A DNA stretch of 64,000 bases from Linyphia triangularis (GCA_963978545.1 OZ021721.1:104365866-104429865), one strand, 5' to 3'; shown: positions 45,917 through 57,009, counted from the stretch's first letter. Notes: generated by a model not told the origin, from the letters alone. Made by a program: numbers and translations.

Positions 45917-46698
45917 GCGTACCGAGATATTAAATATAGCAAGGGTTACAATAGAACATGATAGGGACAATTGCAAATACTAAGGTAATCACCAATCAAT
46001 ACAATAGACAATAGTCACGGTGCTGGTACTCAGCAGTCACCCCTATTCATAAGTCATAAGGTAATCACCAATCTTCCATGCAACATAATTTTCTGCTTCC
46101 TTCCCCAGCCACTTGCTCTTCCTGTGAGTGAAGTAGTGACTGGTTTTAACAGAGGAAGATTGGCTGATCTACCACATTCACTTTTAATGCCTATTGATTA
46201 AATCAAGGTATAACCTAGACTATGCTTCATTCTTATGTTATTTAACCCAAAGAAATTCAAATCCAGACAGGATGTAATGGTAAGCCTAACACAAAATTGT
46301 ATAAAGGTTAACAAAGCCGCTAATATCCCATTGGCAACTTCTTGTAGTCATAAGTCATATAATTCTTCTGTACCCAGCAGTTTTATTCAAGATCGAAACA
46401 GTTAGAAATCATTACCATATCCTTATCGTTCATCTGCATTATAGATGCGACGATAAAATATATTAGAAAGCCTTTAAGCTTGGTATCATAGTAGGATGCA
46501 AAATACTGGATTGGATTGTACGAAACATTAACTTAATAAATAACAATGGAAACAGTTACTATAAGCAAGGATGAATATTAAGGATATAGCTTCCAGTATC
46601 TTATAATATGGGTTTAAATTACCTAATAAAATATAAAAGACAATATATTACTACTATTACAATACTAATTTATATTCAAATTAGAATGAAAAACTTAC

Positions 46699-46719
46699 GT
46701 TATTAGTTGAACTACTCAT
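46699..46719 (-). CDS. UPF0488 protein, first coding exon with start codon
   Basis: The minus-strand ATG at 46719-46717 gives MSSSTNN, followed at once by a perfect gtaagt donor, and joins in phase 0 to the acidic second exon. Only seven codons, so support comes from the donor, the phase and the absence of another suitable start. The predicted protein is about 143 residues, shorter than the roughly 229-residue human protein but including the conserved core and C-terminal motif. No clear TATA box was seen upstream. Confidence 0.65.
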
Positions 46720-47269
46720 GCTAACAATAAAATAAAGTGTTAACAAGACATAGAAATCTTGAAATCAACTGCAAATTTTGTTGCGTTTATTAAATAAACG
46801 TACGTAATATTAACATTCAAGCAACGCATCCAAAAACAACGTGCTCCTCTTTCTTTGTTTATTATTGAATGTAATTACGAGTAGAGTTGAGTAAGATGGT
46901 AGCGAACGTTTAAAGCTTATGGATTTTCATGCATGATAATAAATTATGTATGTTTTCGTCACAATCAATTGTTATACTCAAGGGAAGGAAAAATCGGTAA
47001 TGTGGTTAGTTAATGGAATAAAAAGTTTGTATTGGTTTTTAAAGAGAATTGTGATTGGTCACAAGAACGATGAAACACGTCATGGTTGGATGCATTTCTT
47101 TTCAATAAAAATGGTTTTTATTTATTGCAACGTTATCAATTTTTGTGACCTCAAAGACCACAACTTTCTTGCAAATTCCCAACGTCATCCTGATATGCCG
47201 TTTTGTAAATTGTGGAAATTCGAATTTATTTTTAAAAGTGTGTTTTTCACACTGAGAATATTTTAGCAT

Positions 47270-47666
47270 TATATTTTTCAAAAGTTCAATTAAAAAGCCG
47301 AAACTACTTATCTACTTATCTTTAAAATTTCAATGCTGTATTCCTATTTGTAAAAAAAATTACATTATTTTTAAAAATATAATTAAAAAAACTAATTAAA
47401 ATTTTGACATTATGTTTTCAAAAGTCCAATTAGAAGGCCAAAACTACTTTTGTTGAAAATTTAAGAGCTGTAGCTTTATAAGAAGTCGCTTCGTAAATAA
47501 AAATAATTAATTTAAATACATTAATTTAAAAAAATTGAAATTTAACTTCCGGTTAAGTCCAATTAGAAGGTCAAAACTACTTATGTTGAAAATTTCAAAG
47601 CTCTTATCTTATTTTAAATAGCTTTCTATAAAGAGACAGGCAGACTCTTTGTTTTATTATTATAGA
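47270..47666 (-). repeat. Minisatellite-bearing repeat, inverted copy
   Basis: Read on the minus strand it starts TCTATAATAATAAAACAAAG and AGAGTCTG, then three units with CATAAGTAGTTTTGACCTTC, like 40806-41330. Confidence 0.65.
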
Positions 47667-49912
47667 TTTTAGAGTTATAGAATTACAAGAAAAAGTTTTA
47701 TAAAATAACATTTATTGAATAAAAAATCTTCATCTTGTAAAAACAACCTTGTAATGTACTATAGCAAAAATTGATTATTGATACAGTTATTTTATAATTT
47801 TTAAAACAAGTTTTTAAAATTTTGTGTTTTTAGTGCTATTTTTGTTTGTACCCTAAAGACCAAAGTGGATAATTGCATAATAACTTCAATAATCCAGACC
47901 ATTACTTAGTCCATTATTTCTAGACGTTAATCTTTTCAACCCAATATTATTTTCATACAGTTTCATTTTCAGTGATTATTTTACAAAGAAATCATCAAAT
48001 TATGAATTTAGTGAAAGGAACTGTCACTTTACTTGTTTCTCAATACTGCTTTTAAAACATATTTAAAAAATTAAAAAATTGAGATAGAAAATTCCTTGAA
48101 AGTTGGCAATTTGGCATCATTTGTCCCTAAAGAAATAAAAGTCGAATAAAACCGGAACTGGTTTTGTGATTTAAAAGGAATGAGTCTCAGCTTGTTCATT
48201 TACAAACCCATTAAAAATCTATTTTGATTTCAAATTAAAAAAAAAAATTAATCATGTCTGTTGCAAAATGATTGTTACATATTAGAGGATTTTAAAATAT
48301 GGCACATGCGTGACATGCTTCGTATTTTATGACAAAATATCAAGCCCTCGTCACCCTCTTCTCTTAGTTTTGAAATTTACAACTAGAAAAAATTTTAAAT
48401 TCTGAAAAGTATAAAATCCTGAAGAGATTTTAGAGAAATGATTCTGGTTTTACTGAATATCTTAGGTTAAAAATATATATTGATATTCGAGCTGATCATA
48501 AATGGCGTGGTCCAAACATTAGCTACGTAATACTAACTTCTATTTTTTAGCGAAAGCTTAGTTGGTATGGTGCTGGAGTACCATTCATGAGGACCGAGTG
48601 TGAATAATCCAACTTCGTAATTTTTGAAAAATTATTTGTAAAATATATACATCAATGAAAAAGAATTATTTTTGTTTTATAGAATATTGGAATCATGAAA
48701 AAAACATACTGTAAAACCATCTTTATTGTGCAGAGAGCGTTCTTGCTGAAAAAACAACTTTTCGATTGACGTTCACAAAACATTGATCGATGTAGAATTG
48801 TTTTTACATGATTTTAAGTATATTTTAGTGAAATATCTCCTTTTTTTTTAATTAGTTGTTCAAAGGGAAAAGGCTGAAATGAATTGTTTTTGCATTGAAC
48901 TTTTAGAATCACATCGAAATCATTCGGTAACACTATCTTTTTATACAGAAACTTTTGTTGCTGAAAAAGCAGTTTGTGGATTAATAAAAGTATAATTGGT
49001 TTTGTAAATATGTCCCTAAATTTAAAAACAATTTGCAATTTTATTACATTTTCTTAACTTTTGACAAAGAATTGGAATTGAATCGCTAATTTCAGAAACC
49101 ATTTAATTGCAAACTGTCAACTTTTAGGTAATTAAAGAATATTTTACACATTTAAAAACTGATAAAAAGAAATTTGGATATTATGGAAGTCTTATGAACA
49201 TAGGAAGTAAGGTAAACACATCATTTAAGAGTGGGTTGAAAAATTTTACCATTCAATTATGGGGTTTTTTGCAACAAATTGCAATTCGAGTTCTCTTTTT
49301 AAACAGTTTTCCTCATATCATTAATAAGCCAAAAATAACGATAAAAAAATCCATTAGACTACTGATCTCAGAAAAAAAATAACTTTATTTTTCAAGAATT
49401 ATAAACGTTAATAGAAGATTTAAAACGTTTCTGTTACCAAAACTAAACAAATTTTATTGGAACAAACTAAATCAGACGTTGATGCTGTTAACAAAATGCA
49501 TTCATTTTTCAAAGAAATTTCTGTAAAAAGTTAGTTAAGATGAAAAAATTTGTTTACACAGCAAAAACTTTATCAATGGGTACCCTAAACAATAAAATAC
49601 TTGTTAGAACAAAAAGAAGAAGAATTCATTCTTCTTCCTACTACAGTAGCTGGCAAAAGTTTTAAGACGGTGTGTGTTTCTGTCCTAACTATTTCTGAAA
49701 GCAAAATTTCTTACTGATGTAAATTTGTAATTTGTACCCTTTTTAAAGCTCTACAAAATATAACTTTAGAACATTTGATACAAATGCATGAATTAAAAAT
49801 AATTTGAAAATTCACAAAATTACTTAAGAAAAGTTTTAAGACGATTCAGGATTTCTAAACTTTCATCGAAATCAAATATTTTAATGTAAGGAATTTAATT
49901 GTAGGTCTCATG

Positions 49913-50156
49913 GTCATCACCAACTTGCACACCAAATTTGAATGTTGTAGGTCAATATGTTCGGGAGTTATGCTGATCACGTACACATAGACATACAGAC
50001 ACACGTACAGAAAATTTTCCTAGACCACTTCTTTGAAATCAGGATGTTCCAAAACATGGAAAAATGCAAACAAAAATCTTTTTTTTTTTTTACCGAATAC
50101 TATACTTCATTACTCTATGTAAACATATGAGTGATTGGAAGTAAAAAATATTCTGT
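49913..50156 (-). repeat. Interspersed repeat, inverted copy 2
   Basis: Minus-strand counterpart of 8771-9003: CATATGTTTACATAGAG, TTTGGAACATCCTGATTT and TGTGTACGTGATCAG occur in the same order. Confidence 0.6.
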
Positions 50157-50786
50157 CAACTGCGATTATATTGCTTACAGAGGTAACTACCTCATTTAGA
50201 AAGAAATATATTTGACGCATAGGATTACTTACTCAAATTACCACTATTAGAATGTAACCAGGAAAATTAGTTGTGATGTTGGAAAGAACCTTAAATGAAA
50301 TAGATATAAAAAATTTCATTTCTTCGTGTATATGTATAGGTCATTTTTTTAAATCTATAAACTTTCATCTTTTGAAACCAACGTAAAAAACTGGAAAATA
50401 TTCTTGGTTATTGTTTTAATAGAATAAAGATTTTCAAAAATTTGTTGCATCAATTTTAGTAATAATTTGTATTTTTCATTTTTCTTGACAATGATACTCC
50501 TTTATAGTAGTTACATAGTTACATCTGGCTACTTTGTCCGCTTTATTCTAAGCGATGTAATTATAATTTTCACCAGATGGAATAAAAATTAAACAGCGAA
50601 GAAGATTATGAAAACCTTTCTCTGTATGATTTTACCATTTCCTATAGTCAAAAAAGAGAGGAAAAGATAATAGATAAAAGAAAATATTGAAGATCATTAA
50701 TTAAAACCTTAAAAATATCAAATTGAAGAGCTTGAGCGTTGGGAAATCATGAAGTAAAAATGAATATAAGTTTTTGGTATTAACTT

Positions 50787-50798
50787 TCGTCACTTGTG
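50787..50798. repeat. LINE target-site duplication, left copy
   Basis: TCGTCACTTGTG here is repeated exactly at 57772-57783, on either side of the LINE fragment and everything nested in it. Confidence 0.8.
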
Positions 50799-50985
50799 TT
50801 GTTGTTGTTGTTTCTAATTTCCAACCCAGTCTGACGGAGTCAGACCAGATCAAGGAATCCGTTGACATACAAAAAGTCTATGACAAGAAGGGGAGAAGAA
50901 TACATTTCCTCCCAAAGTAGACCCAAACAGTCTAGGATGTGTTCAGCTGAGGCCTGGTGTTAGTGGCACTTTGGGCAAAGAGTGT
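50799..50985 (-). mobile_element. LINE 3' end (Cys/His tail and (CAA)n terminus), part 1
   Basis: On the minus strand this encodes LCPKCH followed by ASAEHILDC, the zinc-binding-like segment found at the end of RNase H-bearing LINE ORFs, and ends in a short CAA-repeat tail (TTG repeats at 50799-50810). The reading frame is broken by stops. It is separated from the rest of the LINE by the LTR element at 50986-57004 and lies inside the 12-bp duplication, so it is the 3' end of a 5'-truncated copy of about 950 bp. Confidence 0.8.
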
Positions 50986-51297
50986 TGTGAGGTTCTTGGG
51001 TTACGAACCTAGAATTCCCCCTCCCCCTCGAACGGTTATAATGGACGCTACCCATCACCCCTCAAGGATAAGTGGTTTTGACCACGGACATGGTCGTTCT
51101 GGGGGAGAGACTGAACGAGAACGAGAGAGACGAGCTGACCTTCTGGTGGACGAGAGACGTTGTAAGAGTGGTCGCACGCGAGACGAGTTGATTTGTAAAT
51201 AATAAATTATGTTATGTTTTCAAAATACGGATTATTAATCCAGCGTCTATTACTACACCTTAACACGAACCCAATCCCGAGAAGAGGGATTATCACA
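50986..51297 (+). repeat. 5' LTR
   Basis: Starts TGTGAGGTTC and ends TTATCACA. It differs from the 3' LTR by three substitutions (two G/A, one G/T) and has no indels. AATAAA lies in the AATAATAAATTATG stretch and is the likely poly(A) signal. No clear TATA box was seen. Confidence 0.95.
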
Positions 51298-51298
51298 G

Positions 51299-51316
51299 TG
51301 GCGCAGTCGACAGGAT
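51299..51316 (+). promoter_or_regulatory. Primer binding site, tRNA-Ser type
   Basis: TGGCGCAGTCGACAGGAT begins one base after the 5' LTR. It is complementary to a 3' end ...CGACTGCG-CCA, as in Drosophila serine tRNA and the 17.6/297 primer sites. Confidence 0.75.
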
Positions 51317-51935
51317 GAGGTGTATTTGAGGGTGCCACATGGTAATGAAGCCTACTATTTGTCGCTGATGAATGGACGCCGTACCTGGAAAGTGGATACC
51401 TTAGGAGCCTGGAGTAGATCGAATTGAAAGACCCACACCTGTTGGATACCTGGAAGGAAGACAAATCGTAGACGTAGAGGAATCCCGGACTTTAGGATGA
51501 ATCTCGTGGAATCGCTGAATAGATGTTCGCAGGGGGTAAGTCCCAATCCTTTCCTATCCGTGTGGAGGTCAGAGATACTGCATTAATTGTAATACAAGGG
51601 GGAACACCTGGTTATTATCGAATTATATTGTATAGTATTTTTTTTTGTATAGTTAATTTGCTCGATAAGAGAGAATATGCAAAGCTACGAGCCTACTGTT
51701 AAGGTTCTAAATGTAATTTGGTTTTGTAGTTTTTTTTTTAAGTATATTTAATTCTTTTCTGAGGATGTAATGTGCTAAGTTCATGCTTAATATATACTGT
51801 CGTTTTGTTGAAGTTGTCATTGGACGAACAGTAAGCTTGTTGTGATTGTATTTGGTAAAACACTCTTTTCGGATAAAAACACATACATCGATTTTCATTG
51901 TTTATATTATTAAAGTGCTATCGTATTTTATTAAA

Positions 51936-52307
51936 ATGGCTTTTCTTGCTAAGGGTAGAAAGGCGGATTTAATAGAACTAGCCACTGAATTAGGTCAAGA
52001 AGTACCGGTGGGTAGCAAGATTTTGGCATTAAGGGGGATAATTTTAAACAGTGAGGGATACGAGGAAGGGTTTACTAGGGAGTTGTTAAATACTATTATG
52101 GAGAACAGGATTGAACGGGAACAAAAGGAGCACGAGATAAAGTTAAAGGAATTAGAAATAAAGACGCGTTCAGGGGATAGTTCGGGAACAAACGGGTATA
52201 ATTTCATGAATTATTTGAATATGATGAAGGGCGCTGTTCTTGACTCTCCAAACAGACCTGAAGACTGGCCGTTTTTCTTTCACCACGTTGAAATGATGTT
52301 TAGGTAG
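51936..52307 (+). pseudogene. gag N-terminal part, ended by an in-frame TAG
   Basis: Begins at MAFLAKGRKADLIELA and runs 123 codons to TAG at 52305-52307. A charged helical segment (EREQKEHEIKLKELEIK) and a WPFFFHHVEMMF block resemble the start of arthropod gypsy gag proteins. The same frame continues without shift after the TAG into the rest of gag, so the break is a single stop codon. Upstream, 51298-51935 is the leader with no frame of note. Confidence 0.75.
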
Positions 52308-52313
52308 TATGAA

Positions 52314-55300
52314 GTGCCAGTCCAGTACCAGGGCAAAATAATTTTGCATGGCCTAAAGGGACTTTCATTGGAATTGAGTTCGATGTTGAGGGAGGAGGAT
52401 TTCGATGATTATGTTCGAATAAAAGAAGTGATTTTGAAAAAGTTTCAAATCACACCTCTACAACATAGGTTAAATTTTGAGAATTGCCCCAAACGGATTG
52501 ATGAGTCATACACACAATATGCCGGAAAAGTAAAATCCGCTTTGGAACTTTATTTAAAATCCCGAGAGGTCACTACTTTTGAGAAATTGAAAGAACTTTT
52601 AGTAGTAGATAAAATTAAAGACAGTTTACCGCAGAAGGTTAAATCTCATATTTATTTAAAGGAGGCAAATGGGTGGCTGGAAATCTCGGAGTTATCACAA
52701 GAAATTGATAATTTCGTGATCGCTATGCCAGGGGACCAAACCTATCAGAGTAATGGGGGTAAAATGAATGTCCGGATGGGTAAACAAAAGTTTGAAACTC
52801 AGGAGGGGAAGTCAAGTGACAAGAATGGAGATAGTTCCAATGGGAGGGGGAAACATTTTACAGGGAATCGCAATTTTGAGAGGGCCGGTACCGAACAGCG
52901 CAATAAAGAAGCATTTAAGAAGTTAATTAAATGTTACTCATGTAATGAGAAAGGACACATGAAGCGATTTTGCCCTAAGCTTAAGAAAAATCCACAACAG
53001 AACACCGGAAGTGAAGAAGCCCTAGAGAGGAGTTTGAATAAGGTGTGTGTAGATTTTTCGGAGTCCACATACAATGATTATTTTGAAGATATACCATTGG
53101 GGAACACGGAAAGAGACCTTCCCAGAATTGATTTGGCAATCGGAAACAAATCGTTTCGTGGGGTTATTGACAGTGGAGCTGAAATCAGTGTCCTTAGACA
53201 ATCGGTTGTCCCAGGAAAATATTTGGAATCTGGGGGGCGGTTAATTTTGCGACCAGCGATTGGGCCCCAAGTCGAAGCCAAATTGGTGTCAGTTCCACTT
53301 TGCCTGCTGTCTGAAGGGGATGAAATCCGACCTTACGTGAACGTGAATGTTGCGGTGGTAGATGGCTTAAATGAAATAGCATTAATTACTCCCCGGGTGT
53401 TTAAACTGCTAAAGGAGCAACGAAGTAAATATTTGGGTGAGGTAATTGAGCAGGTCTCCATTTTGGGAATTGTTGCTGAACCTGACCAGGACATTCTGGA
53501 AGGGAGGCGGAACGAAGAAACGCACGGGGACACGTCCGTAAGGGGGGATACGACAAATAGCATTCCGGTAGACCAGGTGTCCAGTCAAGCAGAGCTAATG
53601 GAGGAAGGGGAAAATTCAGAGGATGACCCACCATTATCTCAGACACAAAGATTTCGAAAGGAGCAGTCTAGGTGTGAGACGCTTAAACGACCTTTTGAGG
53701 AAGCCAGGAGACGGAAAAATGGGTATTGGTTGGATTCGGGGATTTTATACCATACGGGGAATGTAAATGGACAAAAATGCAGTCAATTAGTGGTACCCCT
53801 AACTAGGAGGCAGGAAATTTTAAAATTAGCGCACGAAACATTGACAGGTGGGCATTTGGCTTCCAAGAAAACTGGGGAGCGCATTAAACTCTCTTTTTTG
53901 TGGGAGGGGTTAATGAAGGATGTCAGAAGATTGTGTGAATCGTGTCATGATTGTCAGCTCCGGAGAGGTAAAAAGGTTAGTGATAGGGCGCCAATTGAAG
54001 CGGTGGGTAGACCTGAGCTACCATTTCAGGTTGTAAATGCGGATTTATTTGGGCCTATTGAGCCAAAATCATCGCGAGGGCATCAATATGTTTTAAGCGT
54101 TATGGATCAACACAGTAGATGGCCGGAGGCAATACCGATTACCTCATTAACTGCAAAAGCCACCTGTGATGCTTTTATTGAAATTTTCATGAGGACAGGA
54201 ATACCAAGAGTGATTTGGATGGATAATGGGACGAATTTTGCAGCACAGCTTACGAGGGAATTTCTAACAAGGTTAGGAGTTTCTCCAAAATTCTCAACTC
54301 CAGGATTTCCACAAGCAAATGGACTCTGTGAGAGATTTATAGGTACTATGAAGGGGATGTTGCATCATTGCATTAGGACGCAAGGCAGAGGGTGGGACAA
54401 ACAATTGCCATATCTATTATGGGCTTACAGGGAAGTTCCAAATACGACAACGGGGGTTCCGCCATTTGTTCTTGTTTATGGTCGGTTACCTATAGGGCCA
54501 TTAGCAATTTTAAAATCCAGTGGGATAGATGATGCTGTTTTACCACAAGGGGTGGGAGAATCGGTAGGGCAATATTTACAGTCTCTCAGAGATAGATTAA
54601 CAGATGCTGAAATGTTCGCTAGTCAGCAATCGGAGGTACAACAACAAAAATATGTACATTACCACAATCTGAGGTCTAGGGATCAAGAGTTTGGGATTGG
54701 GGATGAGGTAGTTGCATTGATACCCGATTCTACAAATAAGCTTTGCTCAAAATGGATGGGGCCAGGCGAAATAACCGAAATTAAATCACCACATTCATAT
54801 TTAGTAAAATTACCTGACGAAAGTGTTCGTCATTTACACCAAAACAAGTTAAGGAAATATATTCAACCGGTTAACACTATTGGGATAATATATGAGACAG
54901 ATGAGGACTTTGGGGAGGTACAGCATGTACCGATTGAGAAAAGGGCAGGGGTGGAAATTTGGCTCGATAAACTGGTCAAATCAGGTGACTGGGATCATTT
55001 GGGTGCAAGACAACAAGACCAACTCGCCAGAATAATTAAAGATCACCATGAAGTGTTTGATGGCGAGATCAAATCTGCCAAGGTAGGCTCACATAAGATT
55101 AGGTTAAAACCGGATATTTTGAGGAAACAACCGTATCTCTACAAGGTCCCTGAGATACTAAAACCACAGGTAGAAAACCAGATAGCAGATCTACTAGAAA
55201 GGGGGTTAATAGAACCGTCAGTGGCTGAGATTACGTACCCTTTAGTGTGTGTAGCGAAAAAGGATGGGACAATACGCCTTTGTGTTGACTATCGCGGTTT

Positions 55301-56384
55301 AAGTTCTGAGAGTCAAGTGGTTCCATTTCCGATGCAGAACGCTGAGGAACTGCGCTATAAAGCAGGAGCGGCCTATTATTTGACAACCCTAGATATTTTA
55401 AAAGGTTATTGGGAAATTCCTATGGAAGAGGGAAGCAAAGATCTAACCAGTTTTAATTCTCCTAAGGGTCAGTATCAATGGAAAGTTATGCCGTTTGGTC
55501 TTTCTGGAGCCCCGGCTACTTTCCAAAGGGCAATGAATCAAGCTTTAAAGCCACATAGTGATTTTGCGGAAAGCTTTATTGATGATATAATAATTTATTC
55601 AGTAAATTGGAACGAGCACTTGAAACACATAAGGGCAGTGCTTCAGACTTTACAGATTCTAAATTTCACAGCAAATCTTGACAAATGCTCATTCGCAAAA
55701 CCGGAGGTCAAGTACTTGGGACACATAGTGGGATCAGGAAAACACGGCCCGGATCCGGATAAAATTGCGGTTATCAAAAACTTAAGGGCACCTAAGACAA
55801 AGAAAGCATTGCGGTCAGCTTTGGGTCTGTATAATTACTACAGGGAGTACGTACCAGGTTATGCGAGGATTGCGAAACCATTGACTGATTTGACACGGAA
55901 ATCTGTTCCGAATGATATTCCTTGGGGGGAAGAAGCAGATAGGGCGTTCAATGAACTGAAGGAAGCTTTATGCACGGCAGTTTCATTATACACCCCAGAC
56001 ATATCGAGATCATTTGAAATTCATACTGATGCATCGCTAACAGGAATTGGGGCTTGTTTAATTCAGAGGGATTGCAACGGAAAGGCTAGGCCAATAACTT
56101 TTGCTAGTCAGAAATTGACGGATACTCAAACAAAATGGAGTACAATAGAACGCGAGGCTTTTGCTGTAATTTGGGCGTTAAACAAATTTGAAGTATGGAC
56201 ATATGGAAAATCAATATTACTCCATACGGATCATAACCCGTTAAAGTTCTTAACTGAAGGAATTCCGAAAAATGCTCGATTACAGAGATGGGCATTGGCC
56301 CTGCAAAGATTTGACGTGCAGGTGGCCCACAAGCCAGGGGCTATTAATACGGACGCCGATGCGTTATCTCGGATAGAGTATTAA
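52314..56384 (+). CDS. gag C-terminal part and pol (PR-INT-RT-RNase H)
   Basis: A 1,356-codon open frame; the start given is only the first possible codon after the TAG, since the frame is really a continuation of gag. Rough residue positions: CCHC knuckle CYSCNEKGHMKRFC at 207-220; protease VIDSGA near 286; integrase H-H-C-C (HETLTGGH...CHDC) about 505-550, then D (NADLFGP) near 575, D (MDNGTNF) near 637 and E (GLCERF) near 672; GPY/F-like KWMGPG near 815; RT CVDYRG near 985 and catalytic FIDD near 1087; RNase H HTDAS near 1237 and TDHNP near 1305; stop shortly after ADALSR. All catalytic residues looked for are present. Integrase before RT is the odd feature. Polyprotein acts in reverse transcription and integration. 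Confidence 0.93.
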   Translation: MPVQYQGKIILHGLKGLSLELSSMLREEDFDDYVRIKEVILKKFQITPLQHRLNFENCPKRIDESYTQYAGKVKSALELYLKSREVTTFEKLKELLVVDKIKDSLPQKVKSHIYLKEANGWLEISELSQEIDNFVIAMPGDQTYQSNGGKMNVRMGKQKFETQEGKSSDKNGDSSNGRGKHFTGNRNFERAGTEQRNKEAFKKLIKCYSCNEKGHMKRFCPKLKKNPQQNTGSEEALERSLNKVCVDFSESTYNDYFEDIPLGNTERDLPRIDLAIGNKSFRGVIDSGAEISVLRQSVVPGKYLESGGRLILRPAIGPQVEAKLVSVPLCLLSEGDEIRPYVNVNVAVVDGLNEIALITPRVFKLLKEQRSKYLGEVIEQVSILGIVAEPDQDILEGRRNEETHGDTSVRGDTTNSIPVDQVSSQAELMEEGENSEDDPPLSQTQRFRKEQSRCETLKRPFEEARRRKNGYWLDSGILYHTGNVNGQKCSQLVVPLTRRQEILKLAHETLTGGHLASKKTGERIKLSFLWEGLMKDVRRLCESCHDCQLRRGKKVSDRAPIEAVGRPELPFQVVNADLFGPIEPKSSRGHQYVLSVMDQHSRWPEAIPITSLTAKATCDAFIEIFMRTGIPRVIWMDNGTNFAAQLTREFLTRLGVSPKFSTPGFPQANGLCERFIGTMKGMLHHCIRTQGRGWDKQLPYLLWAYREVPNTTTGVPPFVLVYGRLPIGPLAILKSSGIDDAVLPQGVGESVGQYLQSLRDRLTDAEMFASQQSEVQQQKYVHYHNLRSRDQEFGIGDEVVALIPDSTNKLCSKWMGPGEITEIKSPHSYLVKLPDESVRHLHQNKLRKYIQPVNTIGIIYETDEDFGEVQHVPIEKRAGVEIWLDKLVKSGDWDHLGARQQDQLARIIKDHHEVFDGEIKSAKVGSHKIRLKPDILRKQPYLYKVPEILKPQVENQIADLLERGLIEPSVAEITYPLVCVAKKDGTIRLCVDYRGLSSESQVVPFPMQNAEELRYKAGAAYYLTTLDILKGYWEIPMEEGSKDLTSFNSPKGQYQWKVMPFGLSGAPATFQRAMNQALKPHSDFAESFIDDIIIYSVNWNEHLKHIRAVLQTLQILNFTANLDKCSFAKPEVKYLGHIVGSGKHGPDPDKIAVIKNLRAPKTKKALRSALGLYNYYREYVPGYARIAKPLTDLTRKSVPNDIPWGEEADRAFNELKEALCTAVSLYTPDISRSFEIHTDASLTGIGACLIQRDCNGKARPITFASQKLTDTQTKWSTIEREAFAVIWALNKFEVWTYGKSILLHTDHNPLKFLTEGIPKNARLQRWALALQRFDVQVAHKPGAINTDADALSRIEY

Positions 56385-56675
56385 TAGCACCAAGTTTATG
56401 TATATTGTGTATGTGTATTTGTGTATGTATTTTTAAGTATATTGCATATGTGTTAAAAATGAAATTTCAAGTAAATACATAATTGTGTAGATATTGTAAT
56501 GAAAATGTTTTGTAAGCTCATGCATGAGAGCCCTCATGGGACACAAACATTTACACACACCTAGGCAGTATCTGACCATCACATTGTTGGATGGGAAAGA
56601 GAGGGGCTTGACGGATGATTTGCGACTTGGGACTGTTTTGGAGATAGTTTTATTGCAAGGCTATAGTCGTGCAAT

Positions 56676-56692
56676 GGAAACTGGAAGGGAGG
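56676..56692 (+). promoter_or_regulatory. Polypurine tract
   Basis: GGAAACTGGAAGGGAGG directly precedes the 3' LTR, the expected place for plus-strand priming. The 290 bp between the pol stop and this tract hold no open frame. Confidence 0.75.
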
Positions 56693-57004
56693 TGTGAGGT
56701 TCTTGGGTTACGAACCTAGAATTCCCCCTCCCCCTCGAACGGTTATAATGGACGCTACCCATCACCCCTCAAGGATAAGTGGTTTTGACCACGGACATGG
56801 TCGTTCTGGGGGAGAGACTGAACGAGAACAAGAGAGACGAACTGACCTTCTGGTGGACGAGAGACGTTGTAAGAGTGGTCGCACGCGAGACGAGTTTATT
56901 TGTAAATAATAAATTATGTTATGTTTTCAAAATACGGATTATTAATCCAGCGTCTATTACTACACCTTAACACGAACCCAATCCCGAGAAGAGGGATTAT
57001 CACA
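56693..57004 (+). repeat. 3' LTR
   Basis: 312 bp, the same length as the 5' LTR with three substitutions. Followed by the AGTGT target duplication at 57005-57009. Confidence 0.95.
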
Positions 57005-57009
57005 AGTGT

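Larger units (their letters stand above)
42426..46698 (-). other. First intron of the UPF0488 gene
   Basis: Contains the possible antisense exon, a transposon and the duplicated blocks listed separately. 42430-44225 and 45920-46698 are AT-rich with nothing recognised. Confidence 0.7.
46720..50786. other. Unassigned AT-rich region
   Basis: Includes the 5' flank of the UPF0488 gene, the inverted minisatellite at 47270 and the repeat at 49913. A 106-codon frame at 46946-47266 (+) shows no family resemblance and was not accepted. Confidence 0.4.
50986..57004 (+). mobile_element. Ty3/gypsy-type LTR retrotransposon with integrase before RT (Gmr1-like order)
   Basis: A 6,019-bp element with two 312-bp LTRs (TGTGA...TCACA), a 5-bp target duplication AGTGT (50981-50985 and 57005-57009), a tRNA-Ser-type primer binding site, a polypurine tract, a gag region and one long pol frame. 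Pol domains run protease, integrase, reverse transcriptase, RNase H. RT and integrase (with a GPY/F-like C-terminal motif) are of Ty3/gypsy type, but the order is the copia-like one reported for Gmr1-like elements. No env frame follows. The LTRs differ at three positions, so insertion was recent. It sits inside an older LINE copy. Confidence 0.93.

Noticed and set aside
46946..47266. 106-codon frame on the + strand
   Set aside because: No family resemblance, no partner exon and no codon bias; likely chance.
52305..52307. TAG as a retrovirus-like gag/pol readthrough signal
   Set aside because: It lies within gag, far upstream of the zinc knuckle and protease, so a point mutation is the simpler reading; kept only as a question.
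53078..53646. Minus-strand frames inside the LTR element
   Set aside because: Shadows of the long gag-pol frame.
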